From Magnetococcales bacterium (GTDB lineage: Bacteria; Pseudomonadota; Magnetococcia; Magnetococcales; UBA8363): a DNA stretch of 54,842 nucleotides. Below the pieces are notes generated by a model. That model was given only the letters and a program-made list of their open reading frames with translations. It made no database searches and had not been told where the DNA came from. The position numbers and the translations under genes are program-made. The stretch is from the NCBI GenBank assembly GCA_015232645.1, contig JADFZF010000003.1:1-54842 (forward strand). Reading direction: 5' to 3'. This document shows, piece after piece, positions 8,970 through 17,147 of this stretch (position 1 is the stretch's first letter; every line of letters starts with the position of its first letter).

Positions 8970-9547
8970 CTGTCTCCCCGGAGGAAAAGCATGAACCGAT
9001 TAAGAATCCGTGCCGTCGCCCCCCAAATGATGTGTGGTCCAAAGTGATAGCTGTCCGGGTTGCCCGGTTGGCGTAAAAAGAAATCCAGAGGGACAGTGAT
9101 CACCCCGGCGACCTCGCGCGGCTCTGGCTGAACATGAATGGCTTCCGGCATCAAGCCGACAAAGGGGTGAATGATAAACCCAGTGGCATTGGTCTGAACA
9201 CTTGGCAGGGCACCCAAAATTTGCAGAGGGCGCGCTTGTGGTCCCAACTCTTCCGTTGTTTCCCGCAGAGCGGTCTGCAGCAGGGTCGCATCGTCATGAT
9301 CCCAACGACCGCCCGGAAAGGCGATTTGACCCTTATGATGACGCACGGTTTCGGAACGACGAATGAAGAGGATATGTCCGTTATCGCGGTATTCACTTTC
9401 CTTCGCTACGGTCACCACTGGGAAAATAAGGGGAACCAACACCGCTGCTACAATACAGCCAGATTCAATCGGACCGGTTGGCCGATCCAGAGGAGGGAGT
9501 GGGAGAATGCGTTGAGAAACAATGTCGGGGGTGACCATGGAATCCAA
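8960..9547 (-). CDS. NUDIX hydrolase, CoA pyrophosphatase type
   Basis: This is a NUDIX hydrolase of 195 residues. The segment RRSETVRHHKGQIAFPGG is the signature of the CoA/acyl-CoA diphosphatase subfamily (UPF0035 motif followed by the Nudix box). The Nudix box continues GGRWDHDD...ALRETTEELG, with the metal-binding REXXEE core intact but Asp where the first Glu of GX5E is usual. Predicted activity splits CoA into 3',5'-ADP and 4'-phosphopantetheine. The start at 9547 is TTG; ATG 9538, three codons in, is equally possible. It overlaps the small membrane-protein gene downstream. Confidence 0.85.
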   Translation of the reverse strand: MDSMVTPDIVSQRILPLPPLDRPTGPIESGCIVAAVLVPLIFPVVTVAKESEYRDNGHILFIRRSETVRHHKGQIAFPGGRWDHDDATLLQTALRETTEELGPQARPLQILGALPSVQTNATGFIIHPFVGLMPEAIHVQPEPREVAGVITVPLDFFLRQPGNPDSYHFGPHIIWGATARILNRFMLFLRGDSCS

Positions 9548-9617
9548 TCTTGATGAACGCCTTCATTCTTCTTAGATTATCATCCCCTTGCGTCCATGAC
9601 CTAGCTTGCAGATGAAC

Positions 9618-10502
9618 TTAGTTGTAAATTAGGCGTAGTATTGGAACTTCAGTTATTTCATTTGCCTCATTAGTATCAGCACTGCTGTTGCCAGCGTCGC
9701 GGTCCATAACCTCGACACTGACCGTCTGCCTGGAGGCCAAGTAGGAGGAGCGATGGAGGAAGCCGTAAACCTCTGGGCCGCGCATGCCAGCGGTGGAGCT
9801 GGCCAGTTTGGTTTCTACAACAGGATCTTTACGCTCCAGGACGACCTGAGTTTTGACGACAATGGGAGCACGACGTCGGGCCGTGTGTTGGGGCAGGGCC
9901 TTTCTGGGGGGGATGGATTTGGCATACTTGGCCATGACCCGGCGAACGTAACTTTTGGTTTCCGGGAAAGGGGGAATACCGCCAAATTTATCGACATTGC
10001 CTGGACCGGCGTTGTAGGCCGCCAATGCCAGGGAAAGGTTGGGGTACATGGCAATCAACCGTTTGATATAGCGGGCACCACCGCGCAAACATTGTTCAGC
10101 ATCGAAACGATTAGTGACGCCCAGGGCTCGGGCAGTAGCCGGCATAAGCTGCATCAATCCAACCGCCCCTTTTTCGGAGATCAGGCCGGCATTATTGGCC
10201 GACTCAACGGCGACGATAGCCCGGAGAAGGCCTGCATCAACCTTTTCCTCGCCGGCGACCCGGTAGATCAGACGAGGGAGATCGCCGGAGGTGGCGTCGG
10301 CGTCGTCGAAGGGAACAAGCAGTCCGAGCAGTGCGGAGATGCCAAACAGGATGACCGCCCTGTGGGATCGTGACAAACGCCTGCAGACGTCATACCAGGA
10401 CAATCCCCCCCATTTGCCTGCCGCAGGAGGTTTCGCCTTTTCTAGTGGATCGACGGTGACTGAAAAAAAGCTCCTCGTTCTGGAAAGTGCACATTCCGAC
10501 AT
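9618..10502 (-). CDS. Membrane-anchored lytic transglycosylase (SLT family)
   Basis: This is a 294-residue peptidoglycan-cleaving enzyme. After a 47-residue cytoplasmic leader comes one hydrophobic anchor or late signal (about residues 48-65). The SLT domain carries catalytic Glu100 in AIVAVES, then GAVGLMQLMPATA, and the ALAAYNAGPGNV motif. A Lys/Arg-rich, weakly conserved tail follows. It would cleave between MurNAc and GlcNAc with 1,6-anhydro product formation in the periplasm. ATG 10502 lies inside pgeF in another frame, yet is preceded by a strong GGGAGG at ideal spacing, so the 113-base overlap looks genuine. Coupling to pgeF makes a peptidoglycan-maintenance pair. Confidence 0.88.
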   Translation of the reverse strand: MSECALSRTRSFFSVTVDPLEKAKPPAAGKWGGLSWYDVCRRLSRSHRAVILFGISALLGLLVPFDDADATSGDLPRLIYRVAGEEKVDAGLLRAIVAVESANNAGLISEKGAVGLMQLMPATARALGVTNRFDAEQCLRGGARYIKRLIAMYPNLSLALAAYNAGPGNVDKFGGIPPFPETKSYVRRVMAKYAKSIPPRKALPQHTARRRAPIVVKTQVVLERKDPVVETKLASSTAGMRGPEVYGFLHRSSYLASRQTVSVEVMDRDAGNSSADTNEANEITEVPILRLIYN

Positions 10503-11190
10503 CGGTTATCCCTCCCTGGGGAACCCCCCGCTCACATAATCGCGCTTTAATATAGTTAGGGAGATTAAACTGAAACCGCCCGCGGGTTGCAAGGGATAAA
10601 AAGAATTTTTCAACAATAATTCCTTGTTCTGAATTGTGATAATTAATAAATTGGTCGTAAAAGGTTTGGTCCACTTCATAATAAGGTGGACGGATGGTTG
10701 GCCCGATAATGGCTTTCATGTGGAGACTATTGGCCCCCATAGTTTCCATAAGGTCGATACAGGATTCGATAATACCACTCAAGGCCCCGCGCCAACCGGC
10801 ATGAGCCGCACCGATGATTTTTCGGACCGGATCATACAACAGCACTGGGGCACAATCGGCGGTCATGATGGCGATGGCAACACCGGGCTCATCAGTGACC
10901 AAGGCATCGGCTTCAGGCGGCCTTTGCCCCGGGGACGCCACCACGGTCCTGACGCCATGGACCTGGTTGACTAGGCACAGGGCGTGGACCTGAGATGGCA
11001 AGGACCGCTGCAGGAGAGCACGGTTATTTTGTACCAGATCCAGATCATCGTTCACATGGAGAGCCAAATTCCACCCTGCGTGTCCTCCGCGGCTGACTCC
11101 GCCACGACGGGTCGTAAAAAATGGCCAGATGCCGACAGGGGCGATAGTTCCCGGGAGAGATAAAAATACGGGTGAGTCTTGACTCTGCAT
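10390..11190 (-). CDS. pgeF: Peptidoglycan editing factor PgeF (YfiH, laccase-domain family)
   Basis: This is a 266-residue cytosolic enzyme. Family hallmarks are NQVHG, ADALVTDEPG, the metal cysteine motif TADCAPVLL, GAAHAGWRGA, and the C-terminal CTFQNEELFFSHRR...GRQ block. PgeF removes mis-incorporated L-serine from UDP-MurNAc precursors; older annotations call the family multicopper polyphenol oxidase. The C-terminal conserved block shows that the end of the frame is correct even though it overlaps the lytic transglycosylase start. The gene is divergent from rpsF across a 91-base gap that must hold both promoters. Confidence 0.9.
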   Translation of the reverse strand: MQSQDSPVFLSLPGTIAPVGIWPFFTTRRGGVSRGGHAGWNLALHVNDDLDLVQNNRALLQRSLPSQVHALCLVNQVHGVRTVVASPGQRPPEADALVTDEPGVAIAIMTADCAPVLLYDPVRKIIGAAHAGWRGALSGIIESCIDLMETMGANSLHMKAIIGPTIRPPYYEVDQTFYDQFINYHNSEQGIIVEKFFLSLATRGRFQFNLPNYIKARLCERGVPQGGITDVGMCTFQNEELFFSHRRSTRKGETSCGRQMGGIVLV

Positions 11191-11281
11191 ACCATCATCC
11201 GTTATAGTAGTAGTTTAACGTTTTAATTATCCTTGCTCCTTTTCAATTACCAAAAGGGGCGGACCACCGAAAGGAGAGGCC

Positions 11282-11713
11282 GTGGCCTTCTACGAATCCA
11301 TCTACATCGTTCGACCTGATCTTACCACCGAACAACTCGAGCAAGTCAACAAACGCATTGCCGCCCTCATCGCCGATAATGGTGGTGAAATACTGCAGAC
11401 AGAAATCTGGGGACGCCGGCAACTCGCCTACCCGGTCAAAAAAAACACCAAGGGGTACTATGTCTTCAACCTTCTGCAAGGTGGCGGACTCCTGATTTCC
11501 AACCTGGAATCACGATTGAAAATTGACGAGGACATCCTCAAATTTTTAAATGTCCGGGTAGAAAAAGCGGATCGCACCCCAACCCCCCTGGCCGGTGGCG
11601 ATGACCGCGGCGGTCGACCCGGGGTCGTTGCCGCAGGGAGCGGAATGGATGATCCAGACCTGGATGCCCCCGAGGATGATGGTGACGACCTGGATGGCAA
11701 TGGTCGGCTCTGA
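11282..11713 (+). CDS. rpsF: 30S ribosomal protein S6
   Basis: This is small-subunit ribosomal protein S6, 143 residues. It begins with GTG (11282) five bases after AAGGAG. The N-terminal YESIYIVRPDL, the central WGRRQLAYPVKKNTKGYYV and the NVRVEKA segment define the family and its S18-contact face. The C-terminal 40 residues are a Gly/Asp-rich acidic tail, longer than the core fold needs and comparable to the glutamylated tails of some S6 proteins. It heads the rpsF-priB-rpsR cluster. Confidence 0.97.
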   Translation: MAFYESIYIVRPDLTTEQLEQVNKRIAALIADNGGEILQTEIWGRRQLAYPVKKNTKGYYVFNLLQGGGLLISNLESRLKIDEDILKFLNVRVEKADRTPTPLAGGDDRGGRPGVVAAGSGMDDPDLDAPEDDGDDLDGNGRL

Positions 11714-11752
11714 TGAAGCCTCGCGGAATCACCCTGAACCTCTGCTGCCCCA

Positions 11753-12118
11753 ATGGAACATGAGGCGCTGAACCCGCTCACCAACAGTATCCAACTCGAA
11801 GGGACCCTGACAGGAATCCGCAAAATCAGCTACACACCTGGCGGAATTCCGGTAGCAACCTTGGAGTTGGAACACCTTTCCAGCCATGCCGATATCATCC
11901 CCCTTCGGCGCTTGGAACTGAAAATGGTGGTGGTGGTGTTCGATTCCCTGGCCGACCTCACGGCACAATTTTCGGCGGGTACCCGCGTCAGAATCCATGG
12001 AAGGCTGAACCAAAAACGCTGGATTCGCGAAAACAAGGTCCGCTGGGGACCGGTTGAGGTCATTGCCACTGCAGTAGACAGGCTTTATTCCGAAGAAAAT
12101 CCGGTCGCCCAGGCATAA
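11753..12118 (+). CDS. priB: Primosomal replication protein N (PriB)
   Basis: This is a 121-residue OB-fold single-stranded-DNA-binding protein. SIQLEGTLTGIRKISYTPGGIPVATLELEH matches the PriB/SSB beta-1 to beta-3 region in its arrangement (shown here only as a description of residues 12-41), and VRIHGRL closes the fold. PriB bridges PriA and DnaT during replication restart. Its place between rpsF and rpsR is the classic operon position in beta/gammaproteobacteria; most Alphaproteobacteria lack it, which helps place this genome. The start ATG 11753 lies 39 bases after rpsF. Confidence 0.88.
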   Translation: MEHEALNPLTNSIQLEGTLTGIRKISYTPGGIPVATLELEHLSSHADIIPLRRLELKMVVVVFDSLADLTAQFSAGTRVRIHGRLNQKRWIRENKVRWGPVEVIATAVDRLYSEENPVAQA

Positions 12119-12199
12119 AAGCGGCCAGCAGTTACAACCAGGTGGACCTCCACCTGACCTGAATACAACCAGACCTTCCAACGAGAGGTGGATGACACC

Positions 12200-12496
12200 A
12201 TGTCCGAGCACGAAAATAATGCCTTTGATCAGGGTGATGGACACAAACCCAAATCGGCACGCCCAGTCGGATTCAGGCGTCCGTTTTTCAGAAGGCGTAA
12301 AGTTTGTATGTTTTGCGCCGACAAAGCAGTCAAAATCGATTACAAGGATCCCAAATTGCTGCTTCGGTTTATCACCGAACGCGGTAAAATGGTCCCCAGC
12401 CGCATCACCGGAGTGTGTGCTCCGCATCAGCGTCACCTGAGCAAAGCGATCAAACGGGCCAGAAACATTGCCCTGTTGCCGAATCTGGTCAAGTAG
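12200..12496 (+). CDS. rpsR: 30S ribosomal protein S18
   Basis: This is small-subunit ribosomal protein S18, 98 residues. The core [29 protein letters not shown] and [29 protein letters not shown] is unmistakable. The two CxxC-like cysteines plus the later Cys and His suggest the zinc-binding (C+) form. A 25-residue charged N-terminal extension precedes the core. ATG 12200 is chosen, with AGAGG upstream; an in-frame GTG at 12188 would add four residues. Confidence 0.97.
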   Translation: MSEHENNAFDQGDGHKPKSARPVGFRRPFFRRRKVCMFCADKAVKIDYKDPKLLLRFITERGKMVPSRITGVCAPHQRHLSKAIKRARNIALLPNLVK

Positions 12497-13279
12497 ACCC
12501 GGGACCTGGCGTCAGCGTCACGGGAACGGTTCCAGTGCTTACCACCGTAACGCAGCAGGAAATCGGTGTCGTCGATCGCGAATCGCTCCAGAACACATGG
12601 TCCCCAAGGCCCGGCTGACCTGGGGAGCGATCCAGGTTCGGGGGGGGGCACCGGGCAGGTTCAGGAAAAATTCGCTCACCCCCCGGGAGGGAGGGTTGTA
12701 GCAATAGGCACTCTAGACGGGCTGGTTCAAAACGACTCTTGGTCGCCCCAAGACCCTAGCTCGTGGTTTGAATAACGGCAAAGCAATATCCTAATTCAAA
12801 CTTTCAGGACTTGGCTTTCAGTCATGACGGCAAAATGGGACCACTCCATTTCCAAATCCTTCCCGCTCTTTTAAAAAATGGTACCATTCATCGCGACCCT
12901 TCTTGGAAATCGCCTTGGAAGGGTTGGTGGGCGGGACGAATGAATAGAGTCGATCTATACAGGGAAGGCAAAGGGGGCTTGGCACGCCATGGGATTCCAG
13001 CGCGGCCCGCAGGACAAATTTTTTATATTCGGATGAGCTGTAAATAAACAACGAAATCAAAACCGCTGAGCTAGGCTCCACCCCCTACCCGGAAAGGGGT
13101 CAGCCCGCATTGAGACCCATCCGCCTATTAACAGGGTGATCATGGTTCCTGACTTCTTGACCATAATCGACAATAACTTTCCAAATCGTTGACACACATT
13201 CATTCCATTCGGGCCTCGTCCAACCTGATCCCTGGCAGTCTGGTTGAACCGCCCGGTCTTGCGCAAGGGGAACACCGGC
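12497..13279 (+). other. 780-base gap inside the ribosomal cluster
   Basis: The stretch between rpsR and the DUF2232 gene is unusually long for this operon. It contains a G9 run near 12640, a perfect six-base hairpin (12737-12742 with 12748-12753) without a T-run, and only weak open frames (12811-13047 plus; 12818-13081 minus) that match no family I know. It may contain a promoter for the DUF2232-rplI-FmdB part or the remains of a lost gene. Confidence 0.5.
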
Positions 13280-14290
13280 TTGCTGTTTAAAGTGATCAGG
13301 CTGATTTCCGAACATCCGATAGCGGCTGGTGGGTGGGCCATCCTTTTTCTGACCCTCCCTTCCCTTATTACCATGCTTATGCCAGCCAGTCAGGTAAGCG
13401 GCCTGCTCATGTTATTGGTCCTGCCATTACAGGCCCTCGCCCCACTTCCCATTTTTCTGGTCAGCCTGAGACGTGGACTCAAAGAGGGCGTGTTCGCAAC
13501 GCTTTTGTTGGTGGCAGGCTCCATCCTTCTTTCTCAAGAGATCAAGTTTCCCCTTCTCGTCCTGCTGCTGATCGCCACCTATCCTTTGCTGGCTGCCTGG
13601 ATGTTGCATAAAGGTTGGAATTTTTCCCAAAGTGCCGTTGCCGGCTTTCTCCTTGGACTACTGATCCTGAGCCTGTTGCTGTTGATGTCCACCTACGCCC
13701 CACTGGACATGGAAAAAAGCCTACTCGCCTCCTTCAACGCCATGCGCGACCGACTAGTCGTGATGGCGCAAAATCAGGGGGCGGGGGCCGCGGCGATCCA
13801 TGAACACCAACGCTCCTTGGAGCAACTATTCAACATCCTAGTGTTCCTGTTTCCCTCGCTGTTGGTCTCGGGATGGTTCCTGCTGCAGCTGATCAACTTA
13901 GTCATAACCCGGCATCTGTTTGCCAAATGGTTCGGCTACCCCTTGCCGGAAGAAAATTTTGCCCGCTTCAGGGTCCCTTTTTTTATGGTCTGGCCTGTTA
14001 TAGCATTTGGCCTTATCATGATGCTCCTCAATGGACCATGGTATCGCTTCAGTGCCAACATGTGCATGTTTTTGGCCATCCCCTACTTTTTTCAAGGATT
14101 GGCTGTCATTCAGGCCATGTTTCAGCATCTGAAGGTACCGGTTTTTTGGCAAAATGTTTTTTATGTTTTTATTTTTTGGTCATCCAAGACCGCACTGGTC
14201 ATCATCGTCTTGGGTTTTTTTGACACATGGTTGAATGTTCGCATCCGTCTTGAAAAAACTGGGGAAGGTGGAACTCCTTCCGGGAGATAA
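13280..14290 (+). CDS. DUF2232 polytopic membrane protein
   Basis: This is an integral membrane protein of about 336 residues with some eight or nine hydrophobic segments, resembling YybS/DUF2232. In Alphaproteobacteria a DUF2232 gene stands between rpsR and rplI, as here, which supports the call. No biochemical role is established. No ATG is available near the beginning; TTG 13280 has AAGGGG nine bases upstream and is preferred over TTG 13244. The stop lies three bases before rplI, so the two are co-transcribed. Confidence 0.75.
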   Translation: MLFKVIRLISEHPIAAGGWAILFLTLPSLITMLMPASQVSGLLMLLVLPLQALAPLPIFLVSLRRGLKEGVFATLLLVAGSILLSQEIKFPLLVLLLIATYPLLAAWMLHKGWNFSQSAVAGFLLGLLILSLLLLMSTYAPLDMEKSLLASFNAMRDRLVVMAQNQGAGAAAIHEHQRSLEQLFNILVFLFPSLLVSGWFLLQLINLVITRHLFAKWFGYPLPEENFARFRVPFFMVWPVIAFGLIMMLLNGPWYRFSANMCMFLAIPYFFQGLAVIQAMFQHLKVPVFWQNVFYVFIFWSSKTALVIIVLGFFDTWLNVRIRLEKTGEGGTPSGR

Positions 14291-14293
14291 CTC

Positions 14294-14746
14294 ATGGAAG
14301 TCATACTTCTTGAAAAGATCAGCCGCATCGGCAACCTGGGCGAAAGGGTCAAAGTACGCGGTGGATATGGACGCAATTATCTGATTCCACAAGGGAAGGC
14401 CTTGCCAGCCACCAGGGAGAACATGGAACGGTTCGAAAGGCAAAAGGCGGAATTCCAAAAACGGCAGGAGGAGATTCTGGCCACCGCCAAGGAACTTGCC
14501 ACACAGATCGAAGGTATTGCCGTCGTTTTAGACCGCCCGGCAGGAACTTCGGACAAATTGTTCGGGTCGGTAACCAATGCCGATATTTCAAGTTTCTACA
14601 AGGAAAAAGGCTTGGATATCCCGCGCAGCCAGATCGACGTTCCGCATCCTATCCGGGTCCTGGGAGAGCACACCATCCGCATCCGTCTGCATCCCGATGT
14701 CATCCCTGTCGTTACCGTGGTTGTGGAACGGCGTGTATCCGGTTGA
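14294..14746 (+). CDS. rplI: 50S ribosomal protein L9
   Basis: This is ribosomal protein L9, 150 residues. The N-terminal domain has MEVILLEKISRIGNLGE and VRGGYGRNYLIPQGKA, joined by a long charged helix (about residues 42-75) to the C-terminal rRNA-binding domain with LFGSVTNADI and IRVLGEH. GGGAG stands eight bases before ATG 14294. Family length is normal. Confidence 0.97.
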   Translation: MEVILLEKISRIGNLGERVKVRGGYGRNYLIPQGKALPATRENMERFERQKAEFQKRQEEILATAKELATQIEGIAVVLDRPAGTSDKLFGSVTNADISSFYKEKGLDIPRSQIDVPHPIRVLGEHTIRIRLHPDVIPVVTVVVERRVSG

Positions 14747-14772
14747 AATCTTCAACTCCCTGGGAGAGTACA

Positions 14773-15003
14773 ATGCCACTGTATGATTACAAATGCGATG
14801 CCTGCAACACCCAATTCGAACAGGATCATCCCATGTCCGCCCCACCCGTCAAAACCTGTCCACACTGTGGTCAGGATCGGGTGCGCAAGATATTGTCCAC
14901 AGGGGGAGTATTGACGGGCGGTGGATCACGCTCCTTCTCCCCACCACCTTCTTCACCATGTAGCATGGGGGGATGTGGTTCGGGAATGTGCGGGCTTTCG
15001 TGA
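14773..15003 (+). CDS. FmdB-type zinc-ribbon protein
   Basis: This is a 76-residue protein that starts MPLYDYKCDAC, the hallmark of the FmdB/CxxC_CxxC_SSSS regulatory-protein family. Four cysteines (C8, C11, C29, C32) form the zinc ribbon. The tail is Gly/Ser/Pro-rich with three more cysteines. ATG 14773 follows GGGAGAG; it lies 26 bases after rplI. Proposed roles are regulatory, but none is proven for most members. Confidence 0.88.
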   Translation: MPLYDYKCDACNTQFEQDHPMSAPPVKTCPHCGQDRVRKILSTGGVLTGGGSRSFSPPPSSPCSMGGCGSGMCGLS

Positions 15004-15080
15004 AAGTCTGTGGATGGGTCACTGGGAAGGGCCAGTCTCTTCTCAGCCCCATCCCGTCGATGGTCCCCAGGGACGATACT

Positions 15081-15608
15081 TCACTGCGGCTTTGACTGGA
15101 TCGTTTGGCGCCATGGGGTGCCATTGATCAACAATTCCTTGATGATGGCCGTGCCGGAGTCGGAGACACCGATGACGATGGCACCGAGCTTGTTACGCAC
15201 TTCACTGTCCAGAAGGCGCGCAAATTCCTCCGGGATATAATAACGCTCGATACCGGCGAAAAAATTCTGCCCGCGACAATAGCCACGAATACGCAATCGA
15301 CAAGAAGGGTCTTCAGCGTCACTCATTTGGAAGCCCAGGGGTTGGAGGCATACCTGTGCGGCCATCTCAGGAACAGGGTGAGGCGGGCTGGTTTTGTCTT
15401 CCTGGATGCAAACGGGAGTTCCATAATCGACCCGAAAGGTCAAATAGTGGCCCGATAAGAGGTGGCGAGGATCGAACCCCTCGATGGGCAGGCGAACTTC
15501 GCGGCCATGATCGAGGAGCCACTGTTTATATGCCACGATGGCGGCCAGAAGGAGGATGGGCACGAGCAAGGAAACGATGAGGCGCAGTTGTGGTCGTGAG
15601 AGGTTCAT
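15081..15608 (-). CDS. GDYXXLXY-domain membrane protein
   Basis: This is a 175-residue protein with one N-terminal membrane segment (about residues 9-28) and a periplasmic domain. The family motif appears as GHYLTFRVDY (His for the usual Asp), followed by the conserved YYIPEE. ATG 15608 overlaps the DUF2157 stop as ATGA, with AGGA upstream, so the two are translated together. GDYXXLXY and DUF2157 proteins commonly occur as such a pair; their function is unknown. Confidence 0.82.
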   Translation of the reverse strand: MNLSRPQLRLIVSLLVPILLLAAIVAYKQWLLDHGREVRLPIEGFDPRHLLSGHYLTFRVDYGTPVCIQEDKTSPPHPVPEMAAQVCLQPLGFQMSDAEDPSCRLRIRGYCRGQNFFAGIERYYIPEEFARLLDSEVRNKLGAIVIGVSDSGTAIIKELLINGTPWRQTIQSKPQ

Positions 15609-16735
15609 GATGCCAATCCTGCCATCCAGGTAAGCAGGCGTCCCTGTACCCGCGACCACATCCAGACGAACGCCAGAATGATGAACCCGGACAGGATCAA
15701 ACCGATGCCGGCGTCGATCAGTCCGCCGAAGGCGGTAAAGAACAGGATCAGGAAACGGGCTCCCAAAAGAAAAACCAAAGTATTAGCCCAGCGCAAAGAT
15801 CGTTCCTGGACCAACCAAGTTGCCGCCAGGGCGAAGATGGCCAAGGTAAACAATGCGGAGTACCAGTGGGACAGCCGCAAGCCGATGACCAGAGGGGGGA
15901 AACAGACAAACAGAATGATCATGAGTCGAAGCAACGGTTTGCCCGGTAGGGCAGGTTGTCGCGGGAAGGAGATGCCGACGATCAACATGGCAGCCAGGGT
16001 GATGCCGATCCAGGTGGTGGAAGAGAGCCACGGCCAGGAAAGTCTGAACATGCTGGCGATATCCACCGCGACGATCATGCCGATACCGCCGATCCAGGCA
16101 TAAAGTTTCAGAGGCTGGGCAAACAATTCCGTATTGGGCAAACAGCGCAGAAGGATGGCCAATAGCGCCAATGTCAGGGGTAAGCCGTAGCCGGCGAGTA
16201 GCAGACGCGAGGTTTCGGAAACGGAAAGCCATGGGGCTTCCAACAGCCGATAAGTGGCAACGGCAATCAGGCATAAGGTCCAGAGGGCCGGGAGGAAGGG
16301 ACGCTGGGCGAGGGTCGCGACAGGAAAGGTGAGCACCGCCCATAGAAGCAGGGCATGATCCAATTTCCCGGAGGCATGATAGATTTGGCCGATGAGTCCG
16401 ATGGAAGCTAGGCAGCCGAGAGCGAACAGAAGAAGCAGTAATTCCCAGACCAGGGAATTTTTTCGGCCCTGTTGTTGCCAGAGACCATAGGCAATGGCGA
16501 GCAGCGATGTTAAATCGACACCGAGCTTGACGCCATGGGGGATTTGATCCCAATTGGCGGCGATCAGGGTAATAATACCGATTCCCAGAACTCCGGCGCC
16601 AAGAGCCATGAAGCTGTACAACAAACGATTGGTTTTAGGACGATTGTCTTCGTAAGTGATGATGGCGACCGCCTGATCGGCGGAAATCAGCCCTTCCTGG
16701 GTCCATTCATGGATGCGTTGGCTCAACCTGGACAT
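15605..16735 (-). CDS. DUF2157 polytopic membrane protein
   Basis: This is a 376-residue protein. A short cytoplasmic start (IHEWTQEGLISADQAVAI, typical of DUF2157) is followed by about eleven closely packed hydrophobic segments. GGAG lies just upstream of ATG 16735. It is the first gene of a two-gene unit with the GDYXXLXY protein. The family has no established role; envelope stress or transport has been guessed but nothing here decides. Confidence 0.82.
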   Translation of the reverse strand: MSRLSQRIHEWTQEGLISADQAVAIITYEDNRPKTNRLLYSFMALGAGVLGIGIITLIAANWDQIPHGVKLGVDLTSLLAIAYGLWQQQGRKNSLVWELLLLLFALGCLASIGLIGQIYHASGKLDHALLLWAVLTFPVATLAQRPFLPALWTLCLIAVATYRLLEAPWLSVSETSRLLLAGYGLPLTLALLAILLRCLPNTELFAQPLKLYAWIGGIGMIVAVDIASMFRLSWPWLSSTTWIGITLAAMLIVGISFPRQPALPGKPLLRLMIILFVCFPPLVIGLRLSHWYSALFTLAIFALAATWLVQERSLRWANTLVFLLGARFLILFFTAFGGLIDAGIGLILSGFIILAFVWMWSRVQGRLLTWMAGLAS

Positions 16736-16780
16736 GGAACTCCAATTTTCTGCCCTCTAATGACCGTTACCTACGCAGTA

Positions 16781-16830
16781 AAAAGGATAGGGTGGTTTGG
16801 GACCGGCCTTTTTCTGGGACCCATCCTTTT
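16781..16830. terminator. Imperfect hairpin in the divergent region before the hybrid kinase
   Basis: AAAAGGAT-A-GGGT (16781-16793) pairs with ACCC-ATCCTTTT (16819-16830), leaving one bulged A. On the plus strand the right arm ends in TTTT. It lies between the DUF2157 gene (minus) and the hybrid kinase (plus), so a regulatory hairpin is as likely as a terminator. A TTGACA at 16834-16839 follows, but has only poor -10 partners. The remainder of 16736-17147 shows no gene. Confidence 0.35.
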
Positions 16831-17147
16831 GACTTGACATGGCAGCGTGTCTTGAATAACCGTGAAACTCATATCTGCTTGGCCGAGACGGTAGCCGATG
16901 ACCGCCAGCATAGCGAAAAAGCATGGCCAATGCTATCGTGATTTTTCAGAAGCAGTGACCTTGCAACGGTTTCTTATGCTACCCACTACGACGGCCTTGT
17001 TCTCATTATGCAGCGATTTAGACCATTCCATCCTGATACGGCGGAGAAGCTGGCACTCATGAGGGGTGGGTTACCCAACCGCAAGCCTATGGCTTGGATG
17101 TTCGTGAGTACGACAACATTTTGCCATCCGTGTGCTGGGAAGCCGCC

